From: Bacteroidaceae bacterium
GTDB lineage: Bacteria; Bacteroidota; Bacteroidia; Bacteroidales; Bacteroidaceae
Reading direction: 5' to 3'
Assembly: GCA_024695315.1 (NCBI GenBank)
Contig: JAILIJ010000075.1
Span: forward strand, 1-35,479
DNA length: 35,479 bases
Positions 7,811 through 16,496 of this stretch are shown here, piece by piece (the first letter of the stretch is position 1; each line of letters starts with the position of its first letter). The notes under the pieces were generated by a model. That model had not been told where the DNA came from. It ran no database searches and saw only the letters and a program-made list of their open reading frames with translations. The translations under genes and the position numbers were made by a program.

Positions 7811-8824
7811 TTAGAATGTATTTGAAAACAAAAAGTTGGAGTGATTACATCTTTTAACGACTTTCTTGTACAAAAATCGTAATATCTTGCCTAATATGGT
7901 ATAACGAATTCCCCAGTCAGTAATTGCTTGGGCAAATAAATTTTCTATATTTTTGTTTTTCTCTGGATTTTCTATTTTGTATAGTTTCAAAGGCCTTTGG
8001 GATGGTTCTCTATCAAATTCATAAGACTGTAGCAAGTCAAAAGAACGGAAATGTGTACCATTCTTCAATCCTATATTTCTTACAAGTGTATGACTTGGTG
8101 TTAGGCATAGTCCTTTTGATTTATATATACATAATTCCCAGCAGATATCCCAAGGAATTGGATTTCTGTCAAGACTTTTTAGGCATGGAAAGTGTCCGTC
8201 GTATTGGAATGCATCAATATCTTCCTGGTTCATACCTTGAAGTGCTTCGTGTCTTGTTTTGAAGTGAATAAAGAACTTTTCCCAACGATTTTTCCATGTT
8301 CCCCATCCCCATCCAGACATGTGAGGAGTAAAATAGAAGTCCTCGATTTTATCTATATTTTTACTATTATCCCAGAGGTCAAGATTTGTAAAACCAGAAA
8401 CATGCATAACTTTTGGGGAGTCCTTATACAGTTCAAAGGCCTGGTTCATATATTCTAGATAGTATGGGGAAGTACAAATATCATCCTCGAGCACAATGAT
8501 TGTATCATAATGCTCGAAGATGAAATCTATACCTGTAAGAATATTGGCTTCGAGATAGATATTTTCTTTACGTTCTATAATTGTAAAGCTTTTGAATCTC
8601 TTGCTGCTATCAATATCTGTTTTTTTTGTGCGTAGAAAATTCCTTACGGTCTCTACTTCAGATTTCGATTTTTTATCTATGGAACCGTCCTGTAGTTTCT
8701 TTGCGCCATCTGAAAACACGAAAACATCTGTCTCCTTGGCTAATGTGTTGGCAAGGAGATGTTCTAAGGTTTTTTGTGTGTTTTCTAAACGATTGTAGAC
8801 AAATATTGCTACAGGGCTATACAT
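7811..8824 (-). CDS. Family-2-like glycosyltransferase
   Basis: The 337-residue product is a soluble GT-A-type glycosyltransferase. The N-terminus SPVAIFVYNRLENTQKTLEHL and the strand IIVLEDDICTSPYYLEYMNQA are typical. The acidic triad Glu113-Asp114-Asp115 stands in for the metal- and nucleotide-sugar-binding DxD, as in GNT-I-like bacterial enzymes. MSGWGWGTWKNRWEKF (about 169-184) is a second recognisable family block. No signal peptide or membrane helix is seen. The acceptor and sugar are unknown; surface polysaccharide or glycoprotein assembly is likely. It stands alone, 7 bp after the DEAD-box helicase gene and probably on the same transcript. Its AT-rich codon use differs from that gene. 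Confidence 0.82.
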   Translation of the reverse strand: MYSPVAIFVYNRLENTQKTLEHLLANTLAKETDVFVFSDGAKKLQDGSIDKKSKSEVETVRNFLRTKKTDIDSSKRFKSFTIIERKENIYLEANILTGIDFIFEHYDTIIVLEDDICTSPYYLEYMNQAFELYKDSPKVMHVSGFTNLDLWDNSKNIDKIEDFYFTPHMSGWGWGTWKNRWEKFFIHFKTRHEALQGMNQEDIDAFQYDGHFPCLKSLDRNPIPWDICWELCIYKSKGLCLTPSHTLVRNIGLKNGTHFRSFDLLQSYEFDREPSQRPLKLYKIENPEKNKNIENLFAQAITDWGIRYTILGKILRFLYKKVVKRCNHSNFLFSNTF

Positions 8825-8831
8825 AAGCGTT

Positions 8832-10775
8832 TTATTTTTTCTTATCTTTCTTGTGTAGGTCTTTGTAGAAAGGTTGATTCTCTACTTGACCTTCAAAGTA
8901 TTTTGCCCATTCTGAAGCACCTTTTGGTCCACGTTTTGAAGTGTACCCACGTTCTTCGCGACTTGCTTTATTTGTTGTTTTTGCACTTTTGGCTTCAGAA
9001 CGTCCTGACTTGGATCTATCTTTTCCGCGATTGCCGCGTCTATCATCTCCTCTAAAGTTTCTTGATTCGTGAGTTCCTTTGCTATCTTTTGAATAGCGAG
9101 ATTTTCTTTCGCCGTATCCGTTGCTGTTTCCTCCCTTATTATCTGTCAGTTCTACATTGACTTTTCGACCGTCAAATTCTGAACCAGACATGAGAGATAT
9201 GGCTGTCTGAGCTTGAGATTCTGGAACTTCAAAGAATGAGAAATTAGTCATTAAGTCTATGCGTCCAAGAGTTATCTTTGTTCCTTTGGTTACTCTGTTG
9301 ACAAAGCCCATGAATGCGCGTGGGCTTATGCCGTCTTTTTTACCAAGGTTGATGAAAAGACGAGAGTAACCTGACTCAGCATTGCGAGGTCCTCTTTCGC
9401 CGCGCTTTCCGCGCTTTCCATCATCGCCTTTCTTATTTCCTCTGTCGGATGGAACTTCTATTTCTGGTGCATTTTTATAATAATCAAGGAATCTATTGAA
9501 TTCCATTGACACCATACGCTTGATGATGTCTTCCTTTTCCATTAGGTCGAACTTTCGATAGACTTCAGAAAGGAAAGGCGCTATTTCCTCTTCGTTAATT
9601 TCTACCTTTTCTATATCATCAATAACTTTGTAAAGTTGTTTTGCGCATATTTCTTGTCCTGTAGGTAGAATACCTGGGATGAATTTCTTCTGAATCTGTT
9701 GCTCAATTGCGCGCACTTTTGACTTTTCACGTACGTGGATAATACAGATACTTGTACCTGCTTTTCCTGCGCGTCCTGTACGTCCGCTTCGGTGTGTGTA
9801 ACTTTCAATATCATCAGGTAGTCCGTAGTTGATGACATGAGTTAGGTTATCTACGTCAAGTCCTCGTGCTGCGACATCTGTAGCGACAAGTAACTGCACT
9901 CTGTGCTGACGGAATTTTTGCATTGTCAAGTCGCGTTGTGCCTGCGAAAGTTCGCCATGTAGAGATTCGGCGTTATAGCCGTCTTGAATCAATTTGTCTG
10001 CTATTTCTTGTGTCTCCATACGAGTACGACAGAATATAATAGCATAGATTTCAGGATAATAGTCAGCAATGCGTTTGAGTGCATTATATTTATCCTTAGC
10101 ATGAACAAGATAGTATATATGGTTTACTTTTTCTGCTCCTTCGTTTCTACTTCCTACAACAATTTCTTTTGCATCGTGGAGATATTTCTTACTGATGCGT
10201 TCGATTTCTTTACTCATTGTTGCAGAGAATAGTAGTGTGTTGCGATCAGTAGGTACGCCCTCAAATATTGCGTCAATACTGTCTGTAAATCCCATGTTTA
10301 GCATTTCGTCAGCTTCGTCAAGAACAACATTCTGGACGTTCTGAAGTTTTGCAACACCACGTTCCATGAGGTCTACAAGTCGACCTGGTGTAGCTACAAT
10401 AACTTGAACACCACGTTTTAGTTGACGAATTTGTGGTTCAATGCTTGCTCCTCCATATACTGCAAGTACATGAAGTCCATCTATATATTTTGAATATTCC
10501 TTCAAATCGTCTGCTATCTGAAGGCATAATTCGCGTGTAGGTGATAGGATGAGAGCCTGTACTTCGTTGCTCTCTGTATTTACTTTTTGTAGTACTGGCA
10601 AGCCATAAGCAGCGGTTTTGCCTGTTCCTGTCTGAGCTAAAGCGACAACGTCATTATTATTTCCAAGGAGGTAAGGAATCACTTCCTCTTGCACGGGCAT
10701 TGGATTTTCGTAGCCCATCTCCGTAATTGCTTTGAGTATTTCACCAGAAACACCCAATTCTTCAAATGTTTTCAA
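8832..10775 (-). CDS. deaD: DEAD-box RNA helicase with C-terminal RNA-binding domain
   Basis: The 647-residue product shows every helicase landmark: Q motif (PMPVQEEVIP, 25-34), motif I AQTGTGKT (47-54), PTREL (79-83), DEAD (153-156), SAT (184-186), ARGLDV (303-308) and HRSGRTGRAG (328-337). A DbpA/CsdA-type RRM domain follows at about 469-545 (SRLFINLGKKDGISPRAFMG). The tail of about 100 residues is rich in Lys, Arg, Gly and Ser, as in DeaD/CsdA. The family unwinds structured RNA in 50S ribosome assembly, mRNA decay and cold shock. A consensus -7 element is 41 bp upstream. The 3' end almost touches the glycosyltransferase gene. Confidence 0.93.
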   Translation of the reverse strand: MKTFEELGVSGEILKAITEMGYENPMPVQEEVIPYLLGNNNDVVALAQTGTGKTAAYGLPVLQKVNTESNEVQALILSPTRELCLQIADDLKEYSKYIDGLHVLAVYGGASIEPQIRQLKRGVQVIVATPGRLVDLMERGVAKLQNVQNVVLDEADEMLNMGFTDSIDAIFEGVPTDRNTLLFSATMSKEIERISKKYLHDAKEIVVGSRNEGAEKVNHIYYLVHAKDKYNALKRIADYYPEIYAIIFCRTRMETQEIADKLIQDGYNAESLHGELSQAQRDLTMQKFRQHRVQLLVATDVAARGLDVDNLTHVINYGLPDDIESYTHRSGRTGRAGKAGTSICIIHVREKSKVRAIEQQIQKKFIPGILPTGQEICAKQLYKVIDDIEKVEINEEEIAPFLSEVYRKFDLMEKEDIIKRMVSMEFNRFLDYYKNAPEIEVPSDRGNKKGDDGKRGKRGERGPRNAESGYSRLFINLGKKDGISPRAFMGFVNRVTKGTKITLGRIDLMTNFSFFEVPESQAQTAISLMSGSEFDGRKVNVELTDNKGGNSNGYGERKSRYSKDSKGTHESRNFRGDDRRGNRGKDRSKSGRSEAKSAKTTNKASREERGYTSKRGPKGASEWAKYFEGQVENQPFYKDLHKKDKKK

Positions 10776-10816
10776 ATTTTTATTTTTCTTAATAAATATA
10801 AATACCTATTTCTTTG

Positions 10817-10824
10817 CAAAGTTA
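10817..10824 (-). promoter_or_regulatory. -7 promoter element of the DEAD-box helicase gene
   Basis: The minus strand reads TAACTTTG, an exact TAnnTTTG match, 41 bp upstream of the ATG. It predicts a transcription start near 10810 and a leader of about 35 nt. Confidence 0.65.
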
Positions 10825-11036
10825 CGACTTTTCATTTATATAAATAGTATTTATTTGATGAAAAATGTAAATATACATATATCATGGAATTAAAACTATC
10901 AAATAAGTACACATTATAATCATTACATGCAAAAAAGTGTCCACCTTACTTTTAAAAATCATTTAATGCTTGTTAAATGGACGTTAAATGTCATATTACT
11001 AGTCAACCTAAAAAATCGGGTCAAAATTTAGTTTTT

Positions 11037-11080
11037 TTCTCCTTCGTTTGTCCTTCGTTTGTCCTTCGTAACTCGTTCGT
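11037..11080 (-). repeat. Array of four 11-bp units, core ACGAAGG (copy A)
   Basis: Read on the minus strand the units are ACGAACGAGTT, ACGAAGGACAA, ACGAAGGACAA and ACGAAGGAGAA, with no gap between them. The first unit has C where the other three have G. The same order (one ACGAACG then three CGAAGG units) is found in copy B at 24974-25017 on the other strand. The period is not a multiple of three, so this is unlikely to be coding, and it equals about one DNA helical turn. Confidence 0.85.
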
Positions 11081-11109
11081 AAAACTTATATCCAATTTTG
11101 TAAATTATA

Positions 11110-11154
11110 TTGGTTGTGAAATAGTCTATAATTTTGAACTAATTCCACAACCAA
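11110..11154. repeat. 9-bp inverted repeat next to array copy A
   Basis: TTGGTTGTG (11110-11118) pairs perfectly with CACAACCAA (11146-11154) across a 27-nt AT-rich spacer. It lies between the pseudokinase stop and the 11-bp array. It could fold as a long-loop hairpin downstream of the pseudokinase gene, but lacks a U-tract. Confidence 0.4.
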
Positions 11155-11204
11155 ATATTATTTTACGAGAAAACCATTTATGAAATGTAAGCAGATGACT
11201 GTAT

Positions 11205-12116
11205 TTACACTCCATCAAAGAAATTGTCGTACTTATGTTCCCACACTTCTATATCTTTAAGAATTTCTTTTACATTCTTGTATCTTTCCTCATGATGCCT
11301 CTTAGTACATTTCATGGCAATCATTTTCAGGTGATTGCTAGCACGTGTAGGATCTTTCTTTCTTACATTTATGATAAACTTTATGATTTGTCCTATTTCA
11401 TATATGTCGGTTTGTTCATCGAGCGGCATTCCCTTTTGCATTTCTGGTGGAAAATTCGTACTAAGGAAAGGCTTGAATTTAACGTTATCATGATGTGCTG
11501 CGGCAAGTCCAATATTGAGTAGGACCATATCGTGGTCGGCATTCATCTTAATTAGAATGTTTTCTGGATTTATATTAAAACTGCATAGTCCCTTATTATG
11601 AAGGAATCCTACTGTTTTAATCAATTCCTTTAAGAATTTGATAGTTGTCCTACGTTTGAAGAAATATTCAGGGAATTGTTCCACGAAACCGTTTAATGAC
11701 ATTCCTGGAATAAGTTTGCTTATTACGACTTTTTCCTCAGGAATATAGTCGTAGATATCAACAAGTCCTGGACATTGTCCCAAATTCATAACTTTATGCA
11801 ATTCGAATTCGCGTTCGAGCATGTTTATACATTCTGGATGTATTTTATCAAAATTTTTGGTAACTCGTCTCAAAACCAGTTCTGTATCATTCTCTGCATC
11901 GTCTTCAAGTGTGAGTCGAAAACACTCATAGATTCTACCACTAACAAGCATCTTTCCGAGAACTTGATAGTGTTTGTCATTGACGGAAATCTCGTCTTGT
12001 TTAAGTTTTCCCAACAGAAAGTTGTTATCACCGGTGAACACTTTAAGAAAACTACCGAGAGCATTTGTGATGGATTGCATCACATTCTCATTTTGTACAT
12101 TATTTGCTTTTCCCAT
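11205..12116 (-). CDS. Degenerate Hanks-type protein kinase (pseudokinase)
   Basis: The 303-residue product has a protein-kinase-like layout after an N-terminal segment of about 45 residues. An N-lobe strand pair surrounds VLGKMLVSGRIYECF, where the glycine loop is not kept. VLRRVT at 81-86 has Arg where VAIK has Lys. A helix-C-like EREFELH follows. The catalytic-loop equivalent is CSFNINPENILIK (178-190), so HRD has become SFN and the catalytic Asp and Lys are lost. The DFG equivalent is NIG (201-203). PPEMQKG and DIYEIGQII (237-245) match the APE and DxxSxG parts of the C-lobe. The fold is recognisable but phosphotransfer is not expected. There is no membrane helix. It lies 69 bp downstream of mutS; no clear promoter was found between them. 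An allosteric or scaffold role is inference. Confidence 0.75.
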   Translation of the reverse strand: MGKANNVQNENVMQSITNALGSFLKVFTGDNNFLLGKLKQDEISVNDKHYQVLGKMLVSGRIYECFRLTLEDDAENDTELVLRRVTKNFDKIHPECINMLEREFELHKVMNLGQCPGLVDIYDYIPEEKVVISKLIPGMSLNGFVEQFPEYFFKRRTTIKFLKELIKTVGFLHNKGLCSFNINPENILIKMNADHDMVLLNIGLAAAHHDNVKFKPFLSTNFPPEMQKGMPLDEQTDIYEIGQIIKFIINVRKKDPTRASNHLKMIAMKCTKRHHEERYKNVKEILKDIEVWEHKYDNFFDGV

Positions 12117-12185
12117 AGTGTAATTATTTTTAGGTTTATATATTATGCGAGTTGCGTGTTCTGAGCGGTAGGACTTGTTGTGGAA

Positions 12186-14804
12186 CTATCCTTTGACGAT
12201 TTTCTTTATCTCGTTTAGCTTGTTTAGGGCTTCGAGTGGTGTAAGAGTGTTTACATCAATATTTAGAATTTCGTCTCTAACCTGGCAGAGTACAGGATCA
12301 TCCAGTTGGAAGAAACTAAGCTGAGCATTAGAAGGAGCTTGTATATTTTCCGTTTTTGGTTTTGAAACTCCCTCGCCTGAGTTATTTCTTTCCAAATCTT
12401 TAAGTACTTGTTCGGCACGTTTTACGATTGTGTTATTCATGCCAGCAATTTTTGCTACATGAATACCAAAAGAATGCTCGCTACCCCCAGCAACAAGTTT
12501 TCGCATGAAGATAACTTTGCCGTCAACCTCCTTTACGGAAACATTATAGTTTTTAACTCTTGGCAGAGATTTTTCCATTTCGTTGAGTTCGTGGTAATGA
12601 GTGGCGAATAGGGTACGTGCATGAGCTTTTGGGTTCTCGTGAATATATTCTACGATAGACCATGCTATGGATATACCATCGTATGTAGATGTGCCTCGTC
12701 CAAGCTCGTCAAATAGGACGAGTGAACGCTCAGAAATATTATTTAATATGCTGGCAGCTTCGTTCATCTCAACCATAAATGTAGATTCGCCTGCGGAGAT
12801 GTTGTCACTTGCTCCAACGCGTGTAAAAATCTTGTCTGCAAGTCCAATATGTGCGCTATCGGCAGGAACGAAAGCACCTATTTGTGCTAATAGTGTTATT
12901 AGGGCTGTTTGACGTAATAAAGCGGATTTACCAGCCATGTTTGGACCTGTAAGAATTATTACTTGTTGTTTTTCTGAGTCCAAAAAGATATCATTAGGCA
13001 CATACTGTTCACCTATAGGCATTTGTCTTTCGATAACAGGGTGTCGTCCTTGTTTTATGTCTATTACTAGACTATCGTCGACTACAGGGCGAATATATTT
13101 ATATTCCTTAGCTGCCATAGCAAACGATAATAGGCAATCTACCTGTGCTATGAGAGTAGAGTCTGTTTGTATCTGTGGTATATACTCAGTTGCCTTGTTT
13201 ACGAGTTCGTTGAAAAGAGTAGATTCCAGGACTTCGATTTTCTCTTCTGCCCCCATTATCTTTTCTTCATACTCTTTTAACTCTTGGGTAATGTATCTTT
13301 CAGCCTGCACAAGGGTCTGTTTTCTAATCCATTCTTGTGGCACAAGATCCTTGTATGTATTACGAACTTCAATATAGTAGCCAAAGACATTATTGAATCC
13401 AATCTTAAGACTTTGTATACCTGTGGCTTCAATTTCTCTTTGTTGAATTTTCAACAGATAATCTTTTCCGCTAAATGCTATTTGTCTCAGTTCATCAAGT
13501 TCGGCATTATATCCTTCTTTGATGACTTGTGCTTTACCTACTTGTATTGGAGGACTTGCCACAAGTTCATTTTCTATCTTGTCTCTGAGTTCTGTACATG
13601 CGTCAAGTTTCTCTCCGATAAGTCGTATACTTTCGCTGTCGGCATCAAGGCAAAGCTTCTTGATTGGTTCAATGGCATTAAGGGCGTTTTTGAGTTGTGC
13701 AATTTCTCTTGGATTAGCACGTCCTACGGCTATTTTGGATCCTATACGTTCAAGATCACCTATTTGAGCCATAAGCTCTTCAATAGAATCTCTAAAGTCA
13801 GGCTCTTTGAAAAAATATTCTACTACGTCTTGTCTTTTTTGAATTTGACTTACGTTCTTTAGCGGGAAAACGACCCATTTTCTCAGCATTCGTCCTCCCA
13901 TAGGGCTTACAGTTTTATCTATGACGCTAAGTAGACTTTTGCCTCCCTCATTCATAGAATCTATAAGTTCCAGACTACGAATAGTAAATCTGTCAAGACG
14001 GACATATTTATTTTCTTCAATCTGGGAAATGTTGCGTATATGGCTTATGTTGTTATGAAGCGTTTGTTCCAGGTAATAAAGTATTGCACCGGATGCAATT
14101 ATTCCGTCCTTCAAATGTTCAATGCCAAATCCTTTGAGATTTTTAACTCCAAAATGTCCAAGAAGTTTTGTCCTTGCTGATTCATCAGTATAAACCCAAT
14201 CATCCATTTCGAAGGTAAAAAACTTATTGCCAAAATTGCCTTCAAACATTAGTTTTTTTCCTCTTTCAAAAAGAACTTCTTTTGGAGAGAAATTTGAAAG
14301 AAGTTTGTCTACGTAATCAGTAGTACCTTCAGCTGTAAGGAATTCACCTGTAGAAATATCTAAGAAAGCTACGCCACATGCAGCCTTGCCGAAATGTACT
14401 GACGCAAGGAAGTTATTTTCTTTGTAGTTTAGTACGGTATCGTCAAGAGCAACACCTGGAGTGACAAGTTCTGTTATTCCTCGTTTTACGAGTTTCTTTG
14501 TTAATTTAGGATCTTCGAGTTGGTCACATATTGCAACTCTCTTTCCTGCTCTGATAAGTTTTGGAAGGTATGTGTCTAGTGCGTGATGTGGAAAACCTGC
14601 CATGGCTGTACCACTGGCATTTGTTCCTGCTACACTACTTCTTTTTGTTAAAGTTATACCTAAAATTTCAGCTGCTACACTTGCATCCTCATTATATGTT
14701 TCATAGAAGTCACCACAACGAAACAGTAGCAGAGCATCAGGATGCTTTGCTTTCAAATCATAGAACTGCTTCATCATAGGTGTTAATTCTTCTTTTTTTG
14801 CCAT
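12186..14804 (-). CDS. mutS: DNA mismatch repair protein MutS
   Basis: The 872-residue product matches MutS1. The mismatch-recognition domain holds the Phe-x-Glu motif in GDFYE (Phe33, Glu35). The clamp and lever regions follow, then the ABC-type ATPase with Walker A GPNMAGKS (620-627), the signature region ending in LFDELGRGTSTYDG (Walker B) and the ATHYHEL histidine switch. A helix-turn-helix dimer region and a C-terminal tail with SFFQLDDP complete it. It binds mismatches and insertion/deletion loops and recruits MutL. No mutL or other repair gene is adjacent. A consensus -7 element lies 45 bp upstream. Confidence 0.97.
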   Translation of the reverse strand: MAKKEELTPMMKQFYDLKAKHPDALLLFRCGDFYETYNEDASVAAEILGITLTKRSSVAGTNASGTAMAGFPHHALDTYLPKLIRAGKRVAICDQLEDPKLTKKLVKRGITELVTPGVALDDTVLNYKENNFLASVHFGKAACGVAFLDISTGEFLTAEGTTDYVDKLLSNFSPKEVLFERGKKLMFEGNFGNKFFTFEMDDWVYTDESARTKLLGHFGVKNLKGFGIEHLKDGIIASGAILYYLEQTLHNNISHIRNISQIEENKYVRLDRFTIRSLELIDSMNEGGKSLLSVIDKTVSPMGGRMLRKWVVFPLKNVSQIQKRQDVVEYFFKEPDFRDSIEELMAQIGDLERIGSKIAVGRANPREIAQLKNALNAIEPIKKLCLDADSESIRLIGEKLDACTELRDKIENELVASPPIQVGKAQVIKEGYNAELDELRQIAFSGKDYLLKIQQREIEATGIQSLKIGFNNVFGYYIEVRNTYKDLVPQEWIRKQTLVQAERYITQELKEYEEKIMGAEEKIEVLESTLFNELVNKATEYIPQIQTDSTLIAQVDCLLSFAMAAKEYKYIRPVVDDSLVIDIKQGRHPVIERQMPIGEQYVPNDIFLDSEKQQVIILTGPNMAGKSALLRQTALITLLAQIGAFVPADSAHIGLADKIFTRVGASDNISAGESTFMVEMNEAASILNNISERSLVLFDELGRGTSTYDGISIAWSIVEYIHENPKAHARTLFATHYHELNEMEKSLPRVKNYNVSVKEVDGKVIFMRKLVAGGSEHSFGIHVAKIAGMNNTIVKRAEQVLKDLERNNSGEGVSKPKTENIQAPSNAQLSFFQLDDPVLCQVRDEILNIDVNTLTPLEALNKLNEIKKIVKG

Positions 14805-14849
14805 TTTGTCTTAATTGTAAATTTTGCCTTACTACTTACTTAATTTAGG

Positions 14850-14857
14850 CAAAGATA
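14850..14857 (-). promoter_or_regulatory. -7 promoter element of mutS
   Basis: The minus strand reads TATCTTTG, an exact TAnnTTTG match, 45 bp upstream of the mutS ATG. Confidence 0.6.
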
Positions 14858-14953
14858 GCAAAACAAAGTCAATAAATGAATTGTTATTACTTAAAAAGTT
14901 TAAAAAATAAGTATATAAAAAGTTAAAATTAATAGTGTTATTATTTTTCTTCT

Positions 14954-14961
14954 TATTTTTG
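14954..14961 (+). promoter_or_regulatory. -7 promoter element of the DUF4294 gene
   Basis: TATTTTTG lies 15 bp upstream of the ATG at 14977. The leader would be only about 5-10 nt, unusually short. The tract is very AT-rich, so the match is less telling than elsewhere. Confidence 0.45.
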
Positions 14962-14976
14962 TAAGCAATTTATTAT

Positions 14977-15624
14977 ATGAAACGCATTTGTGTCCATATC
15001 TCACTTTGCTTCCTACTTTTAATGTTTATATTACCAGTAAGAGGACAGCAAATAGAAGCCACTCGAGAATTTGATGTGGCCATGACAGGTGCGCCTATAT
15101 TTTCACACGCATATTATTTTACTGGAATGGTAGAAGTCGATGGAGAAATGATTCCTAGTTTCCTATATTCGGACTTTTATGTTTTTCCTAAATTAGTATT
15201 TAAGAATCACCGTCAAGCAAAGAAATATTATAGGATGGCCAATAATATAAAGAAAGTCTATCCTATTGCTTGTGAGATAAAGCAAACCCTTGATAAGACA
15301 ATAGCCCACTTAGACTCTTTGCCAACTAAGAAGGAAAAAGATGAATATATGAAACAGGCGGAGAAAGATTTGAAAAAGCAATATACTCCTCGCCTCAAGA
15401 AACTGACCTTTTCTCAAGGTAAATTGTTAATTAAACTTGTAGACCGCCAATGTGATCAGACGAGTTATGAGCTTATAAAAACATATATGGGTGGATTTAA
15501 GGCTGGTTTCTATAATGCTTTTGCTAGTTTGTTTGGGGCAAGCCTAAAGAAAGAGTATGATCCTGAATGTGATGATAGGTTGACAGAGCGCTGTATTATG
15601 CTTATAGAGTCTGGTCAGATGTAG
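14977..15624 (+). CDS. DUF4294 family exported protein
   Basis: The 215-residue product has a signal peptide (MKRICVHISLCFLLLMFILP, cleavage near RGQQ). It matches the DUF4294 family, known almost only from Bacteroidota. The family core is visible as RMANNIKKVYPIACEIKQTL, the KKEKDEYMKQAEKDLKKQY helix, then LTFSQGKLLIKLVDRQCDQT and SLFGASLKKEYDPECDD. The function is unknown. The conserved QGKLLIKL-x-DRQ block suggests a defined fold rather than a linker protein. It is a monocistronic plus-strand gene between mutS and the sdh operon, closed by a strong bidirectional terminator. Confidence 0.85.
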   Translation: MKRICVHISLCFLLLMFILPVRGQQIEATREFDVAMTGAPIFSHAYYFTGMVEVDGEMIPSFLYSDFYVFPKLVFKNHRQAKKYYRMANNIKKVYPIACEIKQTLDKTIAHLDSLPTKKEKDEYMKQAEKDLKKQYTPRLKKLTFSQGKLLIKLVDRQCDQTSYELIKTYMGGFKAGFYNAFASLFGASLKKEYDPECDDRLTERCIMLIESGQM

Positions 15625-15678
15625 TATTGGCCTTTTTGCATATCATTTATTAATTTTGAAATTCGATTATTTATATAA

Positions 15679-15710
15679 AAAGAGCCTGTTGGTGATACAA
15701 CAGGCTCTTT
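15679..15710. terminator. Bidirectional terminator between the DUF4294 gene and sdhB
   Basis: A 13-bp perfect stem (AAAGAGCCTGTTG at 15679-15691, CAACAGGCTCTTT at 15698-15710) with a 6-nt loop. A-rich and T-rich flanks make it work in both directions between convergent genes. Confidence 0.9.
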
Positions 15711-15729
15711 CATTTATATTGTGACTATA

Positions 15730-16494
15730 TTAGTCAGCAAGTTTAGCTTTAATGAACTCGCGGTTGAGACGAGCGATATTAGCGATAGTCTCGCACTTTG
15801 GACAAACAGCTTCACAAGCACGTGTGTTTGTACAGTTACCGAAACCAAGTTCGTCCATCTTAGCTACCATTGACTTAGCACGCTTAGCAGCCTCTACACG
15901 TCCCTGTGGAAGGAGAGCGAGCTGAGATACTTTAGATGAAACGAAGAGCATAGCAGAACCGTTCTTACAAGCGGCAACACAAGCACCACAACCGATACAG
16001 CTTGCGCAGTCCATAGCCTCGTCAGCATCTGGCTTAGGGATGAGGATTGCGTTTGCATCCTGTGGAGCACCTGTACGTACAGTAGTGTAGCCACCAGCCT
16101 GCATAATCTTATCGAAAGCTGTACGGTCAACCATACAGTCCTTGATTACTGGGAAACCAGCAGAACGCCATGGCTCTACAGTAATAACGTCACCATCATT
16201 GAACTTACGCATATAGAGCTGACAAGTTGTTGCTCCGCGTTCAGTCTTACCATGTGGAGTACCATTAATGTAGAGTGAACACATACCGCAAATACCCTCG
16301 CGGCAGTCATGATCGAAAACGAAAGGCTCCTTGCCTTCTTCGATAAGTTGCTCGTTAAGAATATCGAGCATTTCGAGGAATGAAGTATCACCTGGGATAT
16401 CCTTCATTACCTTCTCCTCAAAATGGCCAGCATCCTTTGGGCCATTCTGCTTCCAATATTTTACTGTGAATGATGTTAAAACCTTCTCTGCCAT
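15730..16494 (-). CDS. sdhB: Succinate dehydrogenase/fumarate reductase iron-sulfur subunit
   Basis: The 254-residue product carries all three cluster motifs. A plant-type [2Fe-2S] site has Cys64, Cys69, Cys72 and Cys91 (CREGICGMC). A bacterial ferredoxin-like domain holds CASCIGCGACVAAC (163-176) and CTNTRACEAVCPKC (221-234) for the [4Fe-4S] and [3Fe-4S] clusters. It passes electrons between the FAD subunit and the membrane cytochrome. In anaerobic Bacteroidota this complex usually runs as a menaquinol:fumarate reductase making succinate, so frdB would be an equally good name. It starts 2 bp after the sdhA stop and ends the operon. Codon use is strongly biased, as expected for high expression. 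Confidence 0.96.
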   Translation of the reverse strand: MAEKVLTSFTVKYWKQNGPKDAGHFEEKVMKDIPGDTSFLEMLDILNEQLIEEGKEPFVFDHDCREGICGMCSLYINGTPHGKTERGATTCQLYMRKFNDGDVITVEPWRSAGFPVIKDCMVDRTAFDKIMQAGGYTTVRTGAPQDANAILIPKPDADEAMDCASCIGCGACVAACKNGSAMLFVSSKVSQLALLPQGRVEAAKRAKSMVAKMDELGFGNCTNTRACEAVCPKCETIANIARLNREFIKAKLAD

Positions 16495-16496
16495 AA

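Larger units (their letters stand above)
10825..11204. other. Long intergenic region with repeat array, upstream of the helicase gene
   Basis: No credible gene lies in the 429 bp between the helicase start and the pseudokinase stop. The 68-codon frame at 10977-11183 on the plus strand crosses the 11-bp array and has no family features. The region holds, from low to high coordinates, the helicase promoter; two copies of GTTAAATG spaced exactly 11 bp apart (10972-10979 and 10983-10990); the four-unit array (11037-11080); and a 9-bp inverted repeat (11110-11154). It lies between two genes of the same direction and may carry regulatory DNA or RNA. Confidence 0.6.

Noticed and set aside
13284..13862. 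192-codon plus-strand frame
   Set aside because: Lies entirely antisense to mutS, whose motifs are complete; composition is that of a shadow frame.
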